Of a DNA stretch of 64,000 bases, positions 52,704-62,391 are shown in pieces. Source of the stretch: an uncultured Pseudomonadota bacterium (GTDB lineage Bacteria > Myxococcota_A > UBA796 > GCA-2862545); assembly GCA_913061235.1 (NCBI GenBank), contig CAJXTB010000030.1, positions 1 to 64,000 on the forward strand. The letters are read 5' to 3'. Within the stretch, counting starts at the first letter, position 1; every line of letters starts with the position of its first letter. The position numbers and the translations under genes are program-made. The notes below the pieces were generated by a model. The model had not been told where the DNA came from, did no database searches, and was given only the letters and a program-made list of their open reading frames with translations.

Positions 52704-53935
52704 GCGCTGCAAACGGGTTGAACCCGGCGCGTCTGGCAGCTGCTCGAGCATGCATCGCAGTGGAAGAAGGGGCTCACCTCGAAGAGGTTCTGGCCCACGA
52801 AGCACCACTACAGGACCCTGACCGCTCATTGGCGTGGTTCCTCGCATACGGCATTCAACGCTGCCGAGGCAGAGTCGATGCCGCGTTGCGCTCGAATCTG
52901 CGACAGCCACTTGAGGCGCTGGAGCCGCCGGTTCGCGCGGCGCTGCGTCTTGGAAGCTTTGAGCTCCAGTTTGCACGCACCGGACAACACGCCGCGGTTC
53001 ACCAAGCTGTCGAGGTGGTCAAGGCTCTTCGCCTGGCCCGTGCTTCGGGCCTCGTCAACGCAGTCCTACGACGGGTTCGACCAAACCAGGCCAAAGGTGC
53101 GGACGCCATGGACGCTCCGGCGTGGATGTACTCCCGCTGGGGTGCACGCTACGGTCGTGAAGCCGCAGATGCTTGGCTACAACAAGCGACGGAACCGCCG
53201 CCGCTATTTCTGGTAGCAAACGGCGACGCCGACGCGTTCTTTGACGCTGTCACTGCGGTGGGCCACGCTATTGAACGCACCGAGACCGCCAAGGTGTTCC
53301 GCATCTCGGAACTACGCGGCCGTATTGAAGACCTACCGGGCTTCGCTGACGGAAGCTTCTGGGTACAGGACCTCGCTAGTGTGCGCGTTGCCGACCTTGC
53401 ACGAGCCAAAGCAGGCCAGACCATCTTGGACGCCTGTGCCGCGCCAGGTGGAAAGAGCTTTCGCATGGCAGAGCAGGGGGCGACCGTGTTTGCTGCCGAC
53501 CGCAGCCAGCCACGTCTGGACCTGATGCATGACTCGATTGACCGCTTGTCCCTCGATATTCGGGTCAAGGCACACGATTGGTCTACCGGAGCGATTGCCG
53601 AGGCGCCGACCTTCGACACGGTGCTCGTTGATGCGCCTTGTTCAGCCGTTGGAACGCTTCGCCGCCATCCTGAGATCAAGTGGCGTCGCCAGCTGATGGA
53701 CGTGCTCGGCATGCCTGTTGTTCAGCGAGAAATCCTGGAGAACGCCGCTCATCACGTGTCTTCCGGCGGTGCCCTTGTGTACGCTGTGTGTTCGCCCGAA
53801 CCCGAAGAAGGCCCAGACGTCATCGCCGCGTTTGTCCAAGCACATCCCGAGTTCACCGTTGAGGAGTCGTTTGTGACGGCCCCCCCTCAATCGGGTGAAG
53901 ATGCGTTCTATGGAGCGCGGCTGGTGCGTGAATGA
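52700..53935 (+). CDS. rsmB: 16S rRNA m5C967 methyltransferase RsmB
   Basis: Methylates a cytosine of 16S rRNA. The N-terminal NusB-like helical domain (about 1-135) carries no motif beyond its fold-type helices. The C-terminal SAM domain has motif I ILDACAAPGGKS, motif IV VDAPCSAVGTLRRHPEIKW and the catalytic-Cys motif VYAVCSPEPEEG. The length of 411 residues fits. The TTG at 52700 overlaps the lapA stop (TTGA) and is chosen because longer frames would run across lapA. It is coupled to mutS. Confidence 0.9.
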   Translation: MSAANGLNPARLAAARACIAVEEGAHLEEVLAHEAPLQDPDRSLAWFLAYGIQRCRGRVDAALRSNLRQPLEALEPPVRAALRLGSFELQFARTGQHAAVHQAVEVVKALRLARASGLVNAVLRRVRPNQAKGADAMDAPAWMYSRWGARYGREAADAWLQQATEPPPLFLVANGDADAFFDAVTAVGHAIERTETAKVFRISELRGRIEDLPGFADGSFWVQDLASVRVADLARAKAGQTILDACAAPGGKSFRMAEQGATVFAADRSQPRLDLMHDSIDRLSLDIRVKAHDWSTGAIAEAPTFDTVLVDAPCSAVGTLRRHPEIKWRRQLMDVLGMPVVQREILENAAHHVSSGGALVYAVCSPEPEEGPDVIAAFVQAHPEFTVEESFVTAPPQSGEDAFYGARLVRE

Positions 53936-56505
53936 GCACGCCCATGTTTCAGCAGTACCATGCGCTCAAGGCCAAGCAGCCTGACGCCATCTTGTTCTTT
54001 CGCATGGGCGACTTCTACGAGATGTTCTTCGACGACGCCGTTGTCGCATCGAAGGTACTGGACCTCACGCTCACGGCTCGGAACAAACAGGAAGCGAATC
54101 CCATCCCCATGTGCGGCATCCCGCACCATGCGGCACCGGCGTACATCCAGCGCCTGACGGACGCAGGATTTCGCGTTGCTATCGGTGAGCAGGTTGAAGA
54201 CCCGGCCCAGGCAAAGGGCCTCGTCAAGCGGGATATCGTTCGCGTCGTCACACCGGGTGTTGTGTTTGACCCGACTGCATTGGCTGGGGCAGACCCGAAC
54301 TACTTGTTGGCTCTGTCGACGCATCGCGGCCGCGTAGGACTCGCTGTGCTGGACCTGTCGACAGGTGACTTACGCGGGACCGACCTGCCGTCCATGGACG
54401 CCGTGGCAGCAGAGATTCATCGCTTTGAACCCAAAGAGGTTCTGCTCGCCAAGCAGGTGGAGCTGTCGTTCGAGGCCGCTGAGGCGCTCACGTCCCATGG
54501 GACCATCACAAGCCAGGTAGACACCGAGTCTTGGCGGCCCGCGCTGGCTCGTGACGAGACCTGTGCCTGCCTAGGCGTAGGCGACCTCGCTGGTTTTGGC
54601 GTGCCCGATGACGCTCTCTTCATCCGCAGCGTCGGCGCCTTGTTGCGCTATGCCCGAGACACAACCGGTTCCAGACCGGCCAACGTACACACCCTTCGGC
54701 CGTACGCTGTTCACGGGTACATGGTGTTGGACGAGACCACACGCCGGAACCTGGAGTTGTTTCGCACACTGCGAGATGGCCGCCGCCAAGGCTCGCTATT
54801 GGCGCTGTTGGATCAGTGCTCGACCGGTATGGGCAGCCGTCGCCTGCGTGAGTGGCTTGCCTTCCCGTTGCTCGACTCAGCCACCATCGCTTCACGCCAG
54901 CGGTCCATCACCGACTTGTTGGGGGATGTACCGCTGAGGCACCGCCTTCGGGCTGGACTTGGCCAGGTAGCCGACGTTGAGCGTATTGGAGCGCGTGTCG
55001 CCCAGGGAACAGCGACGCCGCGCGACCTGGGCGGGCTTCGCAGGTCATTGCTCGCTGTCCCGGAGGCCCTCGACGGTCTCGGCGCCTTGCCTGCGCTCCG
55101 AGCCCATGTACCCACGGATCTGTGCGACGACGTCCGGGTAGACCTTGCCACCTGGCTCGTTGAGGACCCGCCCCAACACAGCACAGAAGCTGGATTGGTG
55201 CCACCCGAGGCTCACCCAGAACTCACCGAGCTTCATCGTATTCAGACCGAAGGGGCTGGGATTCTCTCGGACCTTGAGGCGCGCGAACGACAAGCCACGG
55301 GCATTCCGAGCTTGAAGGTCAAGCGAAACAAGGTGTTCGGCTACTTCCTAGAGGTCACCCGAGCGCACATACACCGCGTTCCGGACCACTACCTGCGCAA
55401 ACAGACCCTCTCGAACTGCGAGCGGTACATCACGCCGGAGCTCAAGGAGCTCGAAGAACAGATCTTGACCGCCGATGAGCGGCGGAAAGCTCTCGAGTAC
55501 ACGCTGTTTGTAGCCCTCCGCGACCGTGTCTCAGCCCAGACGGCACGCCTGTTGACGCTCGCCCGGCACCTGGCCACCCTGGACGCGTTGGCGGCCTTGG
55601 CTCAGTGTGCAGACATGCATCGCTGGTCACTGCCAACGGTGGACGACAGTACAACGCTCAACATCACCCAGGGCCGTCATCCCGTCGTTGAGGCGGAGCT
55701 CATAGACGAGCGCTTCGTCCCTAACGACGTCGTGCTCGACCCCGAGTCGCGTGCCCTGATTGTGCTGACTGGGCCCAATATGGCCGGAAAGTCAACGGTG
55801 TTGCGCCAGACAGCCCTGATTGTGCTGATGGCCCAGATCGGGAGCTACGTCCCCGCCGAATCGGCCCACATTGGGCTGTGTGACCGTGTTTTCACAAGGG
55901 TAGGGGCCACGGATGATCTGGCGCGAGGCCGGTCGACATTCATGGTCGAGATGAGCGAGACCGCGGCGATTCTTCACGCGGCGACACGTCGTTCCCTGGT
56001 GGTTCTGGACGAGATTGGGCGGGGGACGTCCACCTATGACGGCCTATCCATCGCTTGGGCGGTTGCGGAAGACGTCGCGATTCGCATTGGGTGCCGTGGC
56101 CTATTTGCGACGCACTACCATGAGCTGTGTGAGCTGGCCGACCGGCACGACAACGTCGCTAATCAGAGTGTTGCTGTCAGTGAGTATGGTGGTGAAATCG
56201 TCTTTCTACGCACCCTCAAAGAAGGTGGAGCGAGTCGTTCCTACGGCATTCAATGCGCGCGGCTAGCGGGGCTGCCCGGACGTGTGATTGACCGTGCCAA
56301 GGGATTGCTCGACCAGTTCGAGAAGGTGGCGCCTCGCAATGACCGCGAGCAGCTCAGCCTGTTCAGTGTTGGCATTGATGTGGATGCGACGCCACAAGCG
56401 GAGCCTGCCGATTCACTGCGTGAGCAGCTGTCCGGCGTCGACCCCGATTCTCTGTCACCGCGCCAGGCTCACGACCTGCTGTACGCGTTGAAGAAGCTGC
56501 TGTGA
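53932..56505 (+). CDS. mutS: DNA mismatch repair protein MutS
   Basis: Recognises base mismatches and starts repair. At 857 residues the protein is full length: mismatch-binding domain with FFRMGDFYEMFFDDA (Phe-X-Glu pattern GDFYEMF), connector and lever domains, and ATPase with Walker A LTGPNMAGKSTVLRQ, DELARGRSTFMVEM-type loop (DDLARGRSTFMVEMSE) and Walker B LVVLDEIGRGTSTYDG. It overlaps rsmB by four bases and the recombinase by four, so lapA-rsmB-mutS-xer is one coupled run. Confidence 0.97.
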   Translation: MSTPMFQQYHALKAKQPDAILFFRMGDFYEMFFDDAVVASKVLDLTLTARNKQEANPIPMCGIPHHAAPAYIQRLTDAGFRVAIGEQVEDPAQAKGLVKRDIVRVVTPGVVFDPTALAGADPNYLLALSTHRGRVGLAVLDLSTGDLRGTDLPSMDAVAAEIHRFEPKEVLLAKQVELSFEAAEALTSHGTITSQVDTESWRPALARDETCACLGVGDLAGFGVPDDALFIRSVGALLRYARDTTGSRPANVHTLRPYAVHGYMVLDETTRRNLELFRTLRDGRRQGSLLALLDQCSTGMGSRRLREWLAFPLLDSATIASRQRSITDLLGDVPLRHRLRAGLGQVADVERIGARVAQGTATPRDLGGLRRSLLAVPEALDGLGALPALRAHVPTDLCDDVRVDLATWLVEDPPQHSTEAGLVPPEAHPELTELHRIQTEGAGILSDLEARERQATGIPSLKVKRNKVFGYFLEVTRAHIHRVPDHYLRKQTLSNCERYITPELKELEEQILTADERRKALEYTLFVALRDRVSAQTARLLTLARHLATLDALAALAQCADMHRWSLPTVDDSTTLNITQGRHPVVEAELIDERFVPNDVVLDPESRALIVLTGPNMAGKSTVLRQTALIVLMAQIGSYVPAESAHIGLCDRVFTRVGATDDLARGRSTFMVEMSETAAILHAATRRSLVVLDEIGRGTSTYDGLSIAWAVAEDVAIRIGCRGLFATHYHELCELADRHDNVANQSVAVSEYGGEIVFLRTLKEGGASRSYGIQCARLAGLPGRVIDRAKGLLDQFEKVAPRNDREQLSLFSVGIDVDATPQAEPADSLREQLSGVDPDSLSPRQAHDLLYALKKLL

Positions 56506-57440
56506 CCGGCGAGTTTGACGCAGCAATCGAGGGCTTTCTGTACTGGATGCAGGTTGAGAAGCACTCATCGAAGCACACTATCGACGCCTACGGTCGCGAC
56601 CTGCGAAACTTCGCAGAGTGGGCGGCACGCACCGGAAGGGGAAACCCAAGCGACATTGGAGGGACGGACGTCTCGGACTACTTGGTCTTCCTCGACGAAC
56701 AGGGCCGAGCGCCAAGCACACGCACACGTCACCGGACAAGCTTGCGGCGGCTGTTTCAGTTCCGAATTCAAGAAGGGCACCAGCAGGTCGACCCCACAGC
56801 GCGTGTGCGCGCGCCGGGTGCTGGCAGCCCGCTGCCCACAGTGTTGTCACAGAATCAAGTCGAGCGCCTACTCATCGAGCCACTCAAAGATGCCACGCCT
56901 CTCGGCCTGCGCGATGCCGCAATGATTGAGTTGTTGTACGCAACAGGCCTGCGCGTCTCCGAGCTCACGGGGCTAGACCTCGTACAGATTCAGCGCATGC
57001 ACGGGCTCATACAGGTGCGGGGGAAAGGAGACAAAGAACGTGTGGTTCCAGTGGGCGACCGGGCCGTTGTCCTACTTGGCGAGTACGTTCAGCGGTCCCG
57101 TCCTGCGCTGGACAAGACCGGTCGAAGTGCAGCGTTGTTCCTTGGGCGCAACGGAACCCGCCTGACTCGCCAGGCCTTCTGGGTCCGAATGCGGCGTCAC
57201 GCTGTGGCTGCCGGCATTCCCGGCAAGGTCTCACCGCACGTCCTTCGCCACTCCTTCGCAACCCACCTTCTCCAGCACGGTGCGGACCTGCGAGCGGTTC
57301 AGGCGATGCTCGGACACGCGGACATCACCACAACTGAGATCTATACGCACGTCGCAAGTGAACGTCTAAAGCGGGTTCACGCGAGTGCACATCCAAGAGG
57401 CGGAAACAAGTCGCGGTCGCGTCACAGAGACGACACATAG
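56502..57440 (+). CDS. XerC/XerD-type tyrosine recombinase
   Basis: Site-specific recombinase of 312 residues that resolves chromosome dimers at dif. The N-terminal SAM-like DNA-binding domain is followed by the catalytic domain: Arg in ATGLRVSELTGL, Lys in VRGKGDKERVVPV, HVLRHSFATHLL (His and Arg), LGHADITTTEIYTHV with the nucleophilic Tyr. No integrase-specific insertions are seen, so a housekeeping Xer protein is likely. GTG start overlaps mutS. XerC and XerD cannot be told apart here. Confidence 0.93.
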   Translation: MTGEFDAAIEGFLYWMQVEKHSSKHTIDAYGRDLRNFAEWAARTGRGNPSDIGGTDVSDYLVFLDEQGRAPSTRTRHRTSLRRLFQFRIQEGHQQVDPTARVRAPGAGSPLPTVLSQNQVERLLIEPLKDATPLGLRDAAMIELLYATGLRVSELTGLDLVQIQRMHGLIQVRGKGDKERVVPVGDRAVVLLGEYVQRSRPALDKTGRSAALFLGRNGTRLTRQAFWVRMRRHAVAAGIPGKVSPHVLRHSFATHLLQHGADLRAVQAMLGHADITTTEIYTHVASERLKRVHASAHPRGGNKSRSRHRDDT

Positions 57441-57482
57441 CGCAGATACATCGCAGTCATAACTTGGAACCAGGACTGCCCT

Positions 57483-58811
57483 GTGACCGCGAAAACCGCC
57501 GGACGAACGGGACTTAGACTTGCGCTATTCGCGTACGTCTTCTTCCTGTCAATCGAAGCCATGGGCTCGGGCATGAAGGCGTCGTTCAAAGACGCGCTGA
57601 AGACCTACCTGTTGGAGAACGCGGACACATTCACTGAGCTGATGAGCTTCGTGATGGGCATCATTGGCACGTCTTTGGTGCAGTCGTCGTCCACGGTGAC
57701 CTCCATGGCGGTGGTGCTGACACAAGAGGGTATTGTCCCGATTCTGATTTCCATCGGCATTGTGCACGGCGCAAACCTCGGAACCTCTGTCACATCGAGC
57801 ATCGTCGCCTTCTTCTCCGACATTCCAGCGCTGCCAAGGAATCCGCTGGCGGCCATCAACACGCTGCTCTTCACGCCACGCGGTGAAGGCTTTGAACGAG
57901 CCGTTGCGACAGGCGTCGTACACGGGCTCTTCAATGCGGTGTTGGTCACACTGCTGTTGCTCTGTGTGGAGCTTCCGTTCGGAGCCATCCGTCGACTCTC
58001 GGAGGCCACTGCAGGGATTATCGGAAAGTCGCTAGAAGGCAGCCAGACGGTGATGGACATCTTGTCTTGGGTCTCACCAAAGACCTACACCAAGCCTATT
58101 ATCCACGTGCTCTTCGACCTATCGGTGCCAGCACCCATCATCGTCCTGTTGGGCTTCGTGCTCATGTTCATTGCTCTTCGCGGCTTCTCGCGAACCATGC
58201 GGGTTGTGGTGATGGGCGGTCGCGGTGAGGCGACGGACACACAGAGCCTCGAAGCCATTGGCGACCGCCTGCTTGGCAAGACCTGGCTCGACACCTTCGC
58301 ACGCGGGCTCATTCTCACCATCCTGGTGCAGTCCAGCTCAGCGACGACCTCGATGGTTGTCCCGCTGGCCGCTCTCGGGCTCTTCCGCATCAAGCGAATC
58401 TTGCCGTTTATCCTGGGCGCTAACATCGGGACGACGACGACCGCCCTCATCGCTGCGGCGTCAGATGTTGGTGGCAGTGGCTTTGAGGCGGGGCTGACAA
58501 TCGCCCTGGCACACTTCTACCTAAACACCGCTGCTGTCTTCTTGGTCGTCGCCATCCCGCCGCTTCGAGACAGTGTTCTCGGTGTGACCAGCTGGCTGGC
58601 GAAGGCCGCTGGTCAACGCCCCATTGCGCTGCTCGGCTACCTCGCTACGATGGCCTTCATCGTTCCAGGCGCGGTGTTCTTCCTGCCGACCACAGTGGCG
58701 ACCGTCATGATTGCCGTCCTGCTTGCACTTCTGATTGTACTGCCACATCTGTTTACGACGCCCCAGCTGGACCAAACGGCTGACGAAGTGATTCCCAAAG
58801 ACGCCGCTTGA
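57483..58811 (+). CDS. Na+/phosphate symporter (NptA family)
   Basis: Inner-membrane transporter of 442 residues with eight or more hydrophobic segments and two inverted Na/Pi-cotransporter repeats. Each repeat has a QSSS signature: SLVQSSSTVTSMAVVL and LVQSSSATTSMVVPLA, with matching GANLGTSVTSSI and GANIGTTTTALI partners. GTG start with AGGA seven bases upstream. It lacks the C-terminal PhoU-like domain seen in some relatives. With polyphosphate kinase encoded elsewhere in the window, it may serve phosphate uptake (inference). Confidence 0.93.
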   Translation: MTAKTAGRTGLRLALFAYVFFLSIEAMGSGMKASFKDALKTYLLENADTFTELMSFVMGIIGTSLVQSSSTVTSMAVVLTQEGIVPILISIGIVHGANLGTSVTSSIVAFFSDIPALPRNPLAAINTLLFTPRGEGFERAVATGVVHGLFNAVLVTLLLLCVELPFGAIRRLSEATAGIIGKSLEGSQTVMDILSWVSPKTYTKPIIHVLFDLSVPAPIIVLLGFVLMFIALRGFSRTMRVVVMGGRGEATDTQSLEAIGDRLLGKTWLDTFARGLILTILVQSSSATTSMVVPLAALGLFRIKRILPFILGANIGTTTTALIAAASDVGGSGFEAGLTIALAHFYLNTAAVFLVVAIPPLRDSVLGVTSWLAKAAGQRPIALLGYLATMAFIVPGAVFFLPTTVATVMIAVLLALLIVLPHLFTTPQLDQTADEVIPKDAA

Positions 58812-58864
58812 GTGCTGCCGGTACTCCGTCGTCGTGGTAGGCCCTTGCCACCTGGAGGTTCCGA

Positions 58865-59812
58865 ATGAGCAGCACTACACTTCCCCCCAAAGTCGACGTC
58901 TACACCGAGATTGACCGGCTCCGGAAGGAAAAAAACGCCGTCATCTTGGCCCATTACTACCAAGAAGCCGACATTCAGGACATTGCCGACTTCATTGGCG
59001 ACTCCTTGCAGCTCGCGAAGGCAGCACGCGACACAGATGCAGACGTCATCGTGTTCTGCGGCGTTCACTTCATGGCCGAGACGGCCAAGATCTTGAATCC
59101 AACGCGTACTGTCGTCATTCCAGACATGGATGCCGGCTGCTCGCTCGCTGATAGCTGTCCGGCTCCCGAGCTGAAAGCTTGGAAAGACGCACATCCCGAG
59201 CACGTTGTTGTCAGCTACATCAACTGCTCAGCGGCTACCAAGGCACTCTCGGACGTCATCTGTACCAGCAGCAACGCCGTTCGCGTCATTGAGAGCATTC
59301 CCGAAGGCACACCCATTCTGTTTGCTCCAGACCGCAACCTTGGCGCGTACCTGATTCGTCAAACAGGCCGTGACATGGAGCTTTGGCAGGGCACTTGTAT
59401 TGTCCATGAGACGTTCAGCGAGAAGAAGCTCGTCGCGTTGATGGCCGAGCATCCAATGGCACAGGTCATCGCGCATCCCGAGTGTGAGCCACCCATCTTG
59501 GCGTACGCCCACCATGTTGGCAGCACCTCAAGCCTGCTTCGCTACACTCAAGAGAGCGGCTTCGAAGAGTTCATTGTGGCAACCGAGTCCGGCATCATCC
59601 ACCAGATGGAAAAAGCCAATCCAAACGCCACGTTCTTCCCACTGCCAGGATTGGATGACTCGTGCAACTGCAACGAGTGTCCCTACATGCGGTTGAACAC
59701 CATGGAGAAGCTGTACCGCTGTCTGCGTGACCTCGAGCCCGAGCTGAAGATGGACGAAGACCTTCGCGTTGCCGCACTCAAGCCCCTCGAACGCATGATG
59801 GACCTAGGCTAG
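58865..59812 (+). CDS. nadA: Quinolinate synthase A
   Basis: Fe-S enzyme that joins iminoaspartate and dihydroxyacetone phosphate to quinolinate in NAD synthesis. The three cluster-type cysteines fall in [21 protein letters not shown] and CNECPYM; the substrate-binding [19 protein letters not shown] starts the protein. At 315 residues it is the shorter form. GGAGG lies six bases before the ATG. nadB and nadC are not in the window. Confidence 0.95.
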   Translation: MSSTTLPPKVDVYTEIDRLRKEKNAVILAHYYQEADIQDIADFIGDSLQLAKAARDTDADVIVFCGVHFMAETAKILNPTRTVVIPDMDAGCSLADSCPAPELKAWKDAHPEHVVVSYINCSAATKALSDVICTSSNAVRVIESIPEGTPILFAPDRNLGAYLIRQTGRDMELWQGTCIVHETFSEKKLVALMAEHPMAQVIAHPECEPPILAYAHHVGSTSSLLRYTQESGFEEFIVATESGIIHQMEKANPNATFFPLPGLDDSCNCNECPYMRLNTMEKLYRCLRDLEPELKMDEDLRVAALKPLERMMDLG

Positions 59813-59827
59813 CTCACAGGCCTTGGT

Positions 59828-60568
59828 CTACTCGGGGGACGCCTCTATGAGGGTGTCCCGCTCCCAGTACCCGCAAGAGGCCGTCAGGGGCAGGGGACGT
59901 GCCTCATTCGGTTGGCCTGGCCGCCACTCTGGGCTGTCAGGAGTGTATCGGACCACGGTCTGGACCACGCCGCCAGCCCCCGGAATGGCAACAGGCACAG
60001 CGTCATGGTCGAAGGTGCGCCCGTCACTCAGGACCAAGTTGACGTCGACATAGGCGGTCGTCGCCCCGGCGTTGTTCCAAGCGCTGCACACAACATCGAC
60101 GCACAGCAGTTCGTCTGGACAGGCAGTGGCTCGGCTGCTTGTCTGAACATTCCGGCCACCGCTACAGGTGGCCTTCATGAATGCGGCGAGGGGCAGGTCT
60201 ACTGAGCGGGTCTCAGCGGTCTGGGGAGCCAAAATCCAGCGTTGGTTGTCACGAACAACGCCGTCTCCAGGCCCTTTGATTGAAAGAGTCCAACGCGTAG
60301 GAAACCCACTAGACATGCGGTTCTCAACGTGACACGCCACTGTGGCACACAGCGGAGACGCGGACTCACATGCCGTCACCGACCGCGACACCAAGATTGG
60401 GGCGAGCGCCGTCAGCTCGTTGGTTGGGGCAAGCGGCGTGGCTACCGGCCCCATGACACGAGACTCAATGCCGTTAGCTTCGGTCAGGCCAACAGGTTCA
60501 AGAACGGTTGGCGCCGGAGGTGCAGCCTTGGGTACACATCCAAGCAGGGCCAGCGCCACAATCACCAT
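59828..60568 (-). CDS. Cysteine-rich lipoprotein of unknown function
   Basis: Lipoprotein of 246 residues with lipobox ALLGC (Cys11) and Pro/Ala-rich lead. Eight or so further cysteines (ESASPLCATVACHVENR, CPDELLCVDVVCSAW) suggest a disulfide-bonded periplasmic or surface domain of beta type (WTLSIKGPGDGVV, AYVDVNLVLSDGRTFDH). I do not recognise a family. Its ATG overlaps the end of the aminotransferase gene by seven bases, so it is coupled to it. Confidence 0.7.
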   Translation of the reverse strand: MVIVALALLGCVPKAAPPAPTVLEPVGLTEANGIESRVMGPVATPLAPTNELTALAPILVSRSVTACESASPLCATVACHVENRMSSGFPTRWTLSIKGPGDGVVRDNQRWILAPQTAETRSVDLPLAAFMKATCSGGRNVQTSSRATACPDELLCVDVVCSAWNNAGATTAYVDVNLVLSDGRTFDHDAVPVAIPGAGGVVQTVVRYTPDSPEWRPGQPNEARPLPLTASCGYWERDTLIEASPE

Positions 60569-61830
60569 GCGTCGACCGCTGTCATGAGACGCTCGACCAC
60601 TGTCGGTAGGGTCTCTTCGGCAATTGAACAGTACGCCAAACGCACCGCGTTGACGCTGGGAATACTGATCACACCAAGGTCATACTCATTGAGCAACCGA
60701 AGCCGAAGCTCTTCCGCTGGTATGGACGGGTCAAGGCCCAGAAGTGCGAAGCAGCCCGAGTTGAACGGGTAGGGGGTAACCCGGGGGTTGGCATGCTCGG
60801 CCAGAAGCGAACGCAGCGCTAAGCAGCGGGACTTCAGGACAGCCACGCGGTCTGCGATGTTCGCTTCAAGGTTGGGGTCGCGCAGTGCGTCTAATACCAG
60901 CGCTTGCGATGGCCCAGGTGGACTCCCGACGGTTCCACGGGACACGCACAACAGCTTGGACTGCAGGGCGGCGGAAGCCTCTTCACCAAGGGAATGACTG
61001 ATAAAGCCCACGCGACCTGGGAAAAACAGGAGTTCCTTCGTGGCACCGTCCAGGCGCATGACGAACAAGCGCTCGGGGTCCGCAGTCTCGACCAGATCCC
61101 AGTACAGCGAGCGCTCTTGCAGGCCGTCGTCGAAAACCAGTCCCTGGTAGGCGTCGTCCACAACCACAACCGCTGGGCCCGAGTGGGCATTCAAGACGCG
61201 AACAATCTCGTCTGCAACCTCGGGTGTGGGCATGTAGCCGGTCGGATTGCCCGGGAAGTTGAGCAGTACAACCGCTTTGGAGCGCACCTTTGCCAGGGCA
61301 TCTGCAAGACCTTCCACGTTGAAGCGGCCATCCCTAAAATACGGGTACGCCACGATGCGGGCGCCGGCGTGCATGCGTGTGACGAGGTCGTAGTTGCCCC
61401 AGCGTGGGTCCGTGACGATGACATCGGTGTCTGGGTCAGCGAACAGGGCCGCAGCGTGAGAGACGCCTTGTGTCAGCCCAAGAGTGACCATGGCGACGGT
61501 GTTCGCTGCAGTGCTGCCACCGGAGTGACGTCGCTGACGGTCCTGCCAAGCTTGCCGAAGTGGACCATGCCCAGCCATGGGTGAGTACAAAAACGCCATC
61601 TTGGCGTTGGTACCTGGCATGCCGCGCTCAATCGCATCCAGCGGCATGGGCGAGCCCGAGCCGTCCGTGATCTGGCCAATGGAACAATCAATCTCCGCTT
61701 TCGACGCCTCGGCCGACTGGGCAACGATTCCCTTGGGCATGATGGCTCGTAGGCCAAGTGGAGACAGGCAGCGAAACAGCGCCGGAGCATGCTGTTCGAG
61801 GGTTCGATTCAGTTGGTCAATGTCGCTCAT
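60562..61830 (-). CDS. PLP-dependent class I/II aminotransferase
   Basis: PLP enzyme of 422 residues from the ATG at 61830. The PLP lysine lies in LDGATKELLFFPGRVGFI, the substrate/PLP-contact NFPGNPTGY is upstream, and VVVVDDAYQGLVF holds the Asp that binds the pyridine nitrogen. The late PFNSGCFALLGL and VRLAYCSI segments are typical of aspartate/aromatic aminotransferases. Substrate is not predictable. It is divergent from the YkvA gene across 89 bases and coupled to the downstream lipoprotein gene. Confidence 0.88.
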   Translation of the reverse strand: MSDIDQLNRTLEQHAPALFRCLSPLGLRAIMPKGIVAQSAEASKAEIDCSIGQITDGSGSPMPLDAIERGMPGTNAKMAFLYSPMAGHGPLRQAWQDRQRRHSGGSTAANTVAMVTLGLTQGVSHAAALFADPDTDVIVTDPRWGNYDLVTRMHAGARIVAYPYFRDGRFNVEGLADALAKVRSKAVVLLNFPGNPTGYMPTPEVADEIVRVLNAHSGPAVVVVDDAYQGLVFDDGLQERSLYWDLVETADPERLFVMRLDGATKELLFFPGRVGFISHSLGEEASAALQSKLLCVSRGTVGSPPGPSQALVLDALRDPNLEANIADRVAVLKSRCLALRSLLAEHANPRVTPYPFNSGCFALLGLDPSIPAEELRLRLLNEYDLGVISIPSVNAVRLAYCSIAEETLPTVVERLMTAVDAW

Positions 61831-61919
61831 GGCCCGTGTGTATCCCGGTGTCACAGCCAAGACAGTCCCAGAGGCAATGGATGGCGCCTGTCGCGCGTAG
61901 TGTCAGTGGAGGAACCGCC

Positions 61920-62231
61920 ATGGCGAAGTCAAAGAGCAAGAAGTTGGTCACCGCGAACATTGTGTTGTGGGGCATGACCGCGCTGTACACAGCGTCCCCA
62001 ATCGATCTCATCCCAGACCTCATCCCGTTGCTTGGTTGGGCAGATGACGGTGCTGGATGGCTCGCCACGCTCACATTCACTGCGTACACTTTGTGGAAAA
62101 TCCGCAAGAGTGGTGGCTTGGCCGCACTTCGCGCCGAAGGCCCACCAGAGGGCGTGCCCATCCGACCCAAGCCCGCACCGTCTATTCCTGGGTACGAGCC
62201 GATGTCCTACGAAGAGCTCAAGGCGCTCTAG
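61920..62231 (+). CDS. YkvA/DUF1232 family membrane protein
   Basis: Protein of 103 residues. The DUF1232 signature is SPIDLIPDLIPLLGWADD, in a membrane-associated helical hairpin (about 12-60). A Pro-rich tail (GPPEGVPIRPKPAPSIPGYEP) follows. GGAGG stands six bases before the ATG at 61920, which decides this start over a longer frame that would cross the aminotransferase. Function of the family is not settled. Confidence 0.85.
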   Translation: MAKSKSKKLVTANIVLWGMTALYTASPIDLIPDLIPLLGWADDGAGWLATLTFTAYTLWKIRKSGGLAALRAEGPPEGVPIRPKPAPSIPGYEPMSYEELKAL

Positions 62232-62265
62232 GGCAGGTGGGGTTTCATGGTGTGGAGCGTGTATA

Positions 62266-62299
62266 CCGATATCGTATTTGACATAATATACATTATCGG
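62266..62299 (+). promoter_or_regulatory. AT-rich promoter/operator of the MopE-repeat gene
   Basis: CCGATA (62266-62271) and TATCGG (62294-62299) form an inverted repeat around an AT-rich core. TTGACA (62278-62283) fits a -35 box within the repeat. The base composition differs sharply from the surroundings. It could control the MopE-repeat lipoprotein gene starting 93 bases downstream. Confidence 0.45.
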
Positions 62300-62391
62300 A
62301 CAAAGTTGAGTAGATGGGTTCTCAAGACCAACACGCCCCAGTACCGCTCTGCGGCCTGACATCTGCACTGGCCACCTCATATACTGGCGCC

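Noticed and set aside
51800-52798. 332-codon leftward frame across the rpsA end, lapA and rsmB start
   Set aside because: It runs through two strong terminators and three well-supported genes and shows low-complexity Ser/Ala/Arg translation.
56502-57440. Tyrosine recombinase as sign of an integrated element
   Set aside because: It is coupled to mutS and rsmB, has normal Xer length and motifs, and no phage or conjugation genes are near.
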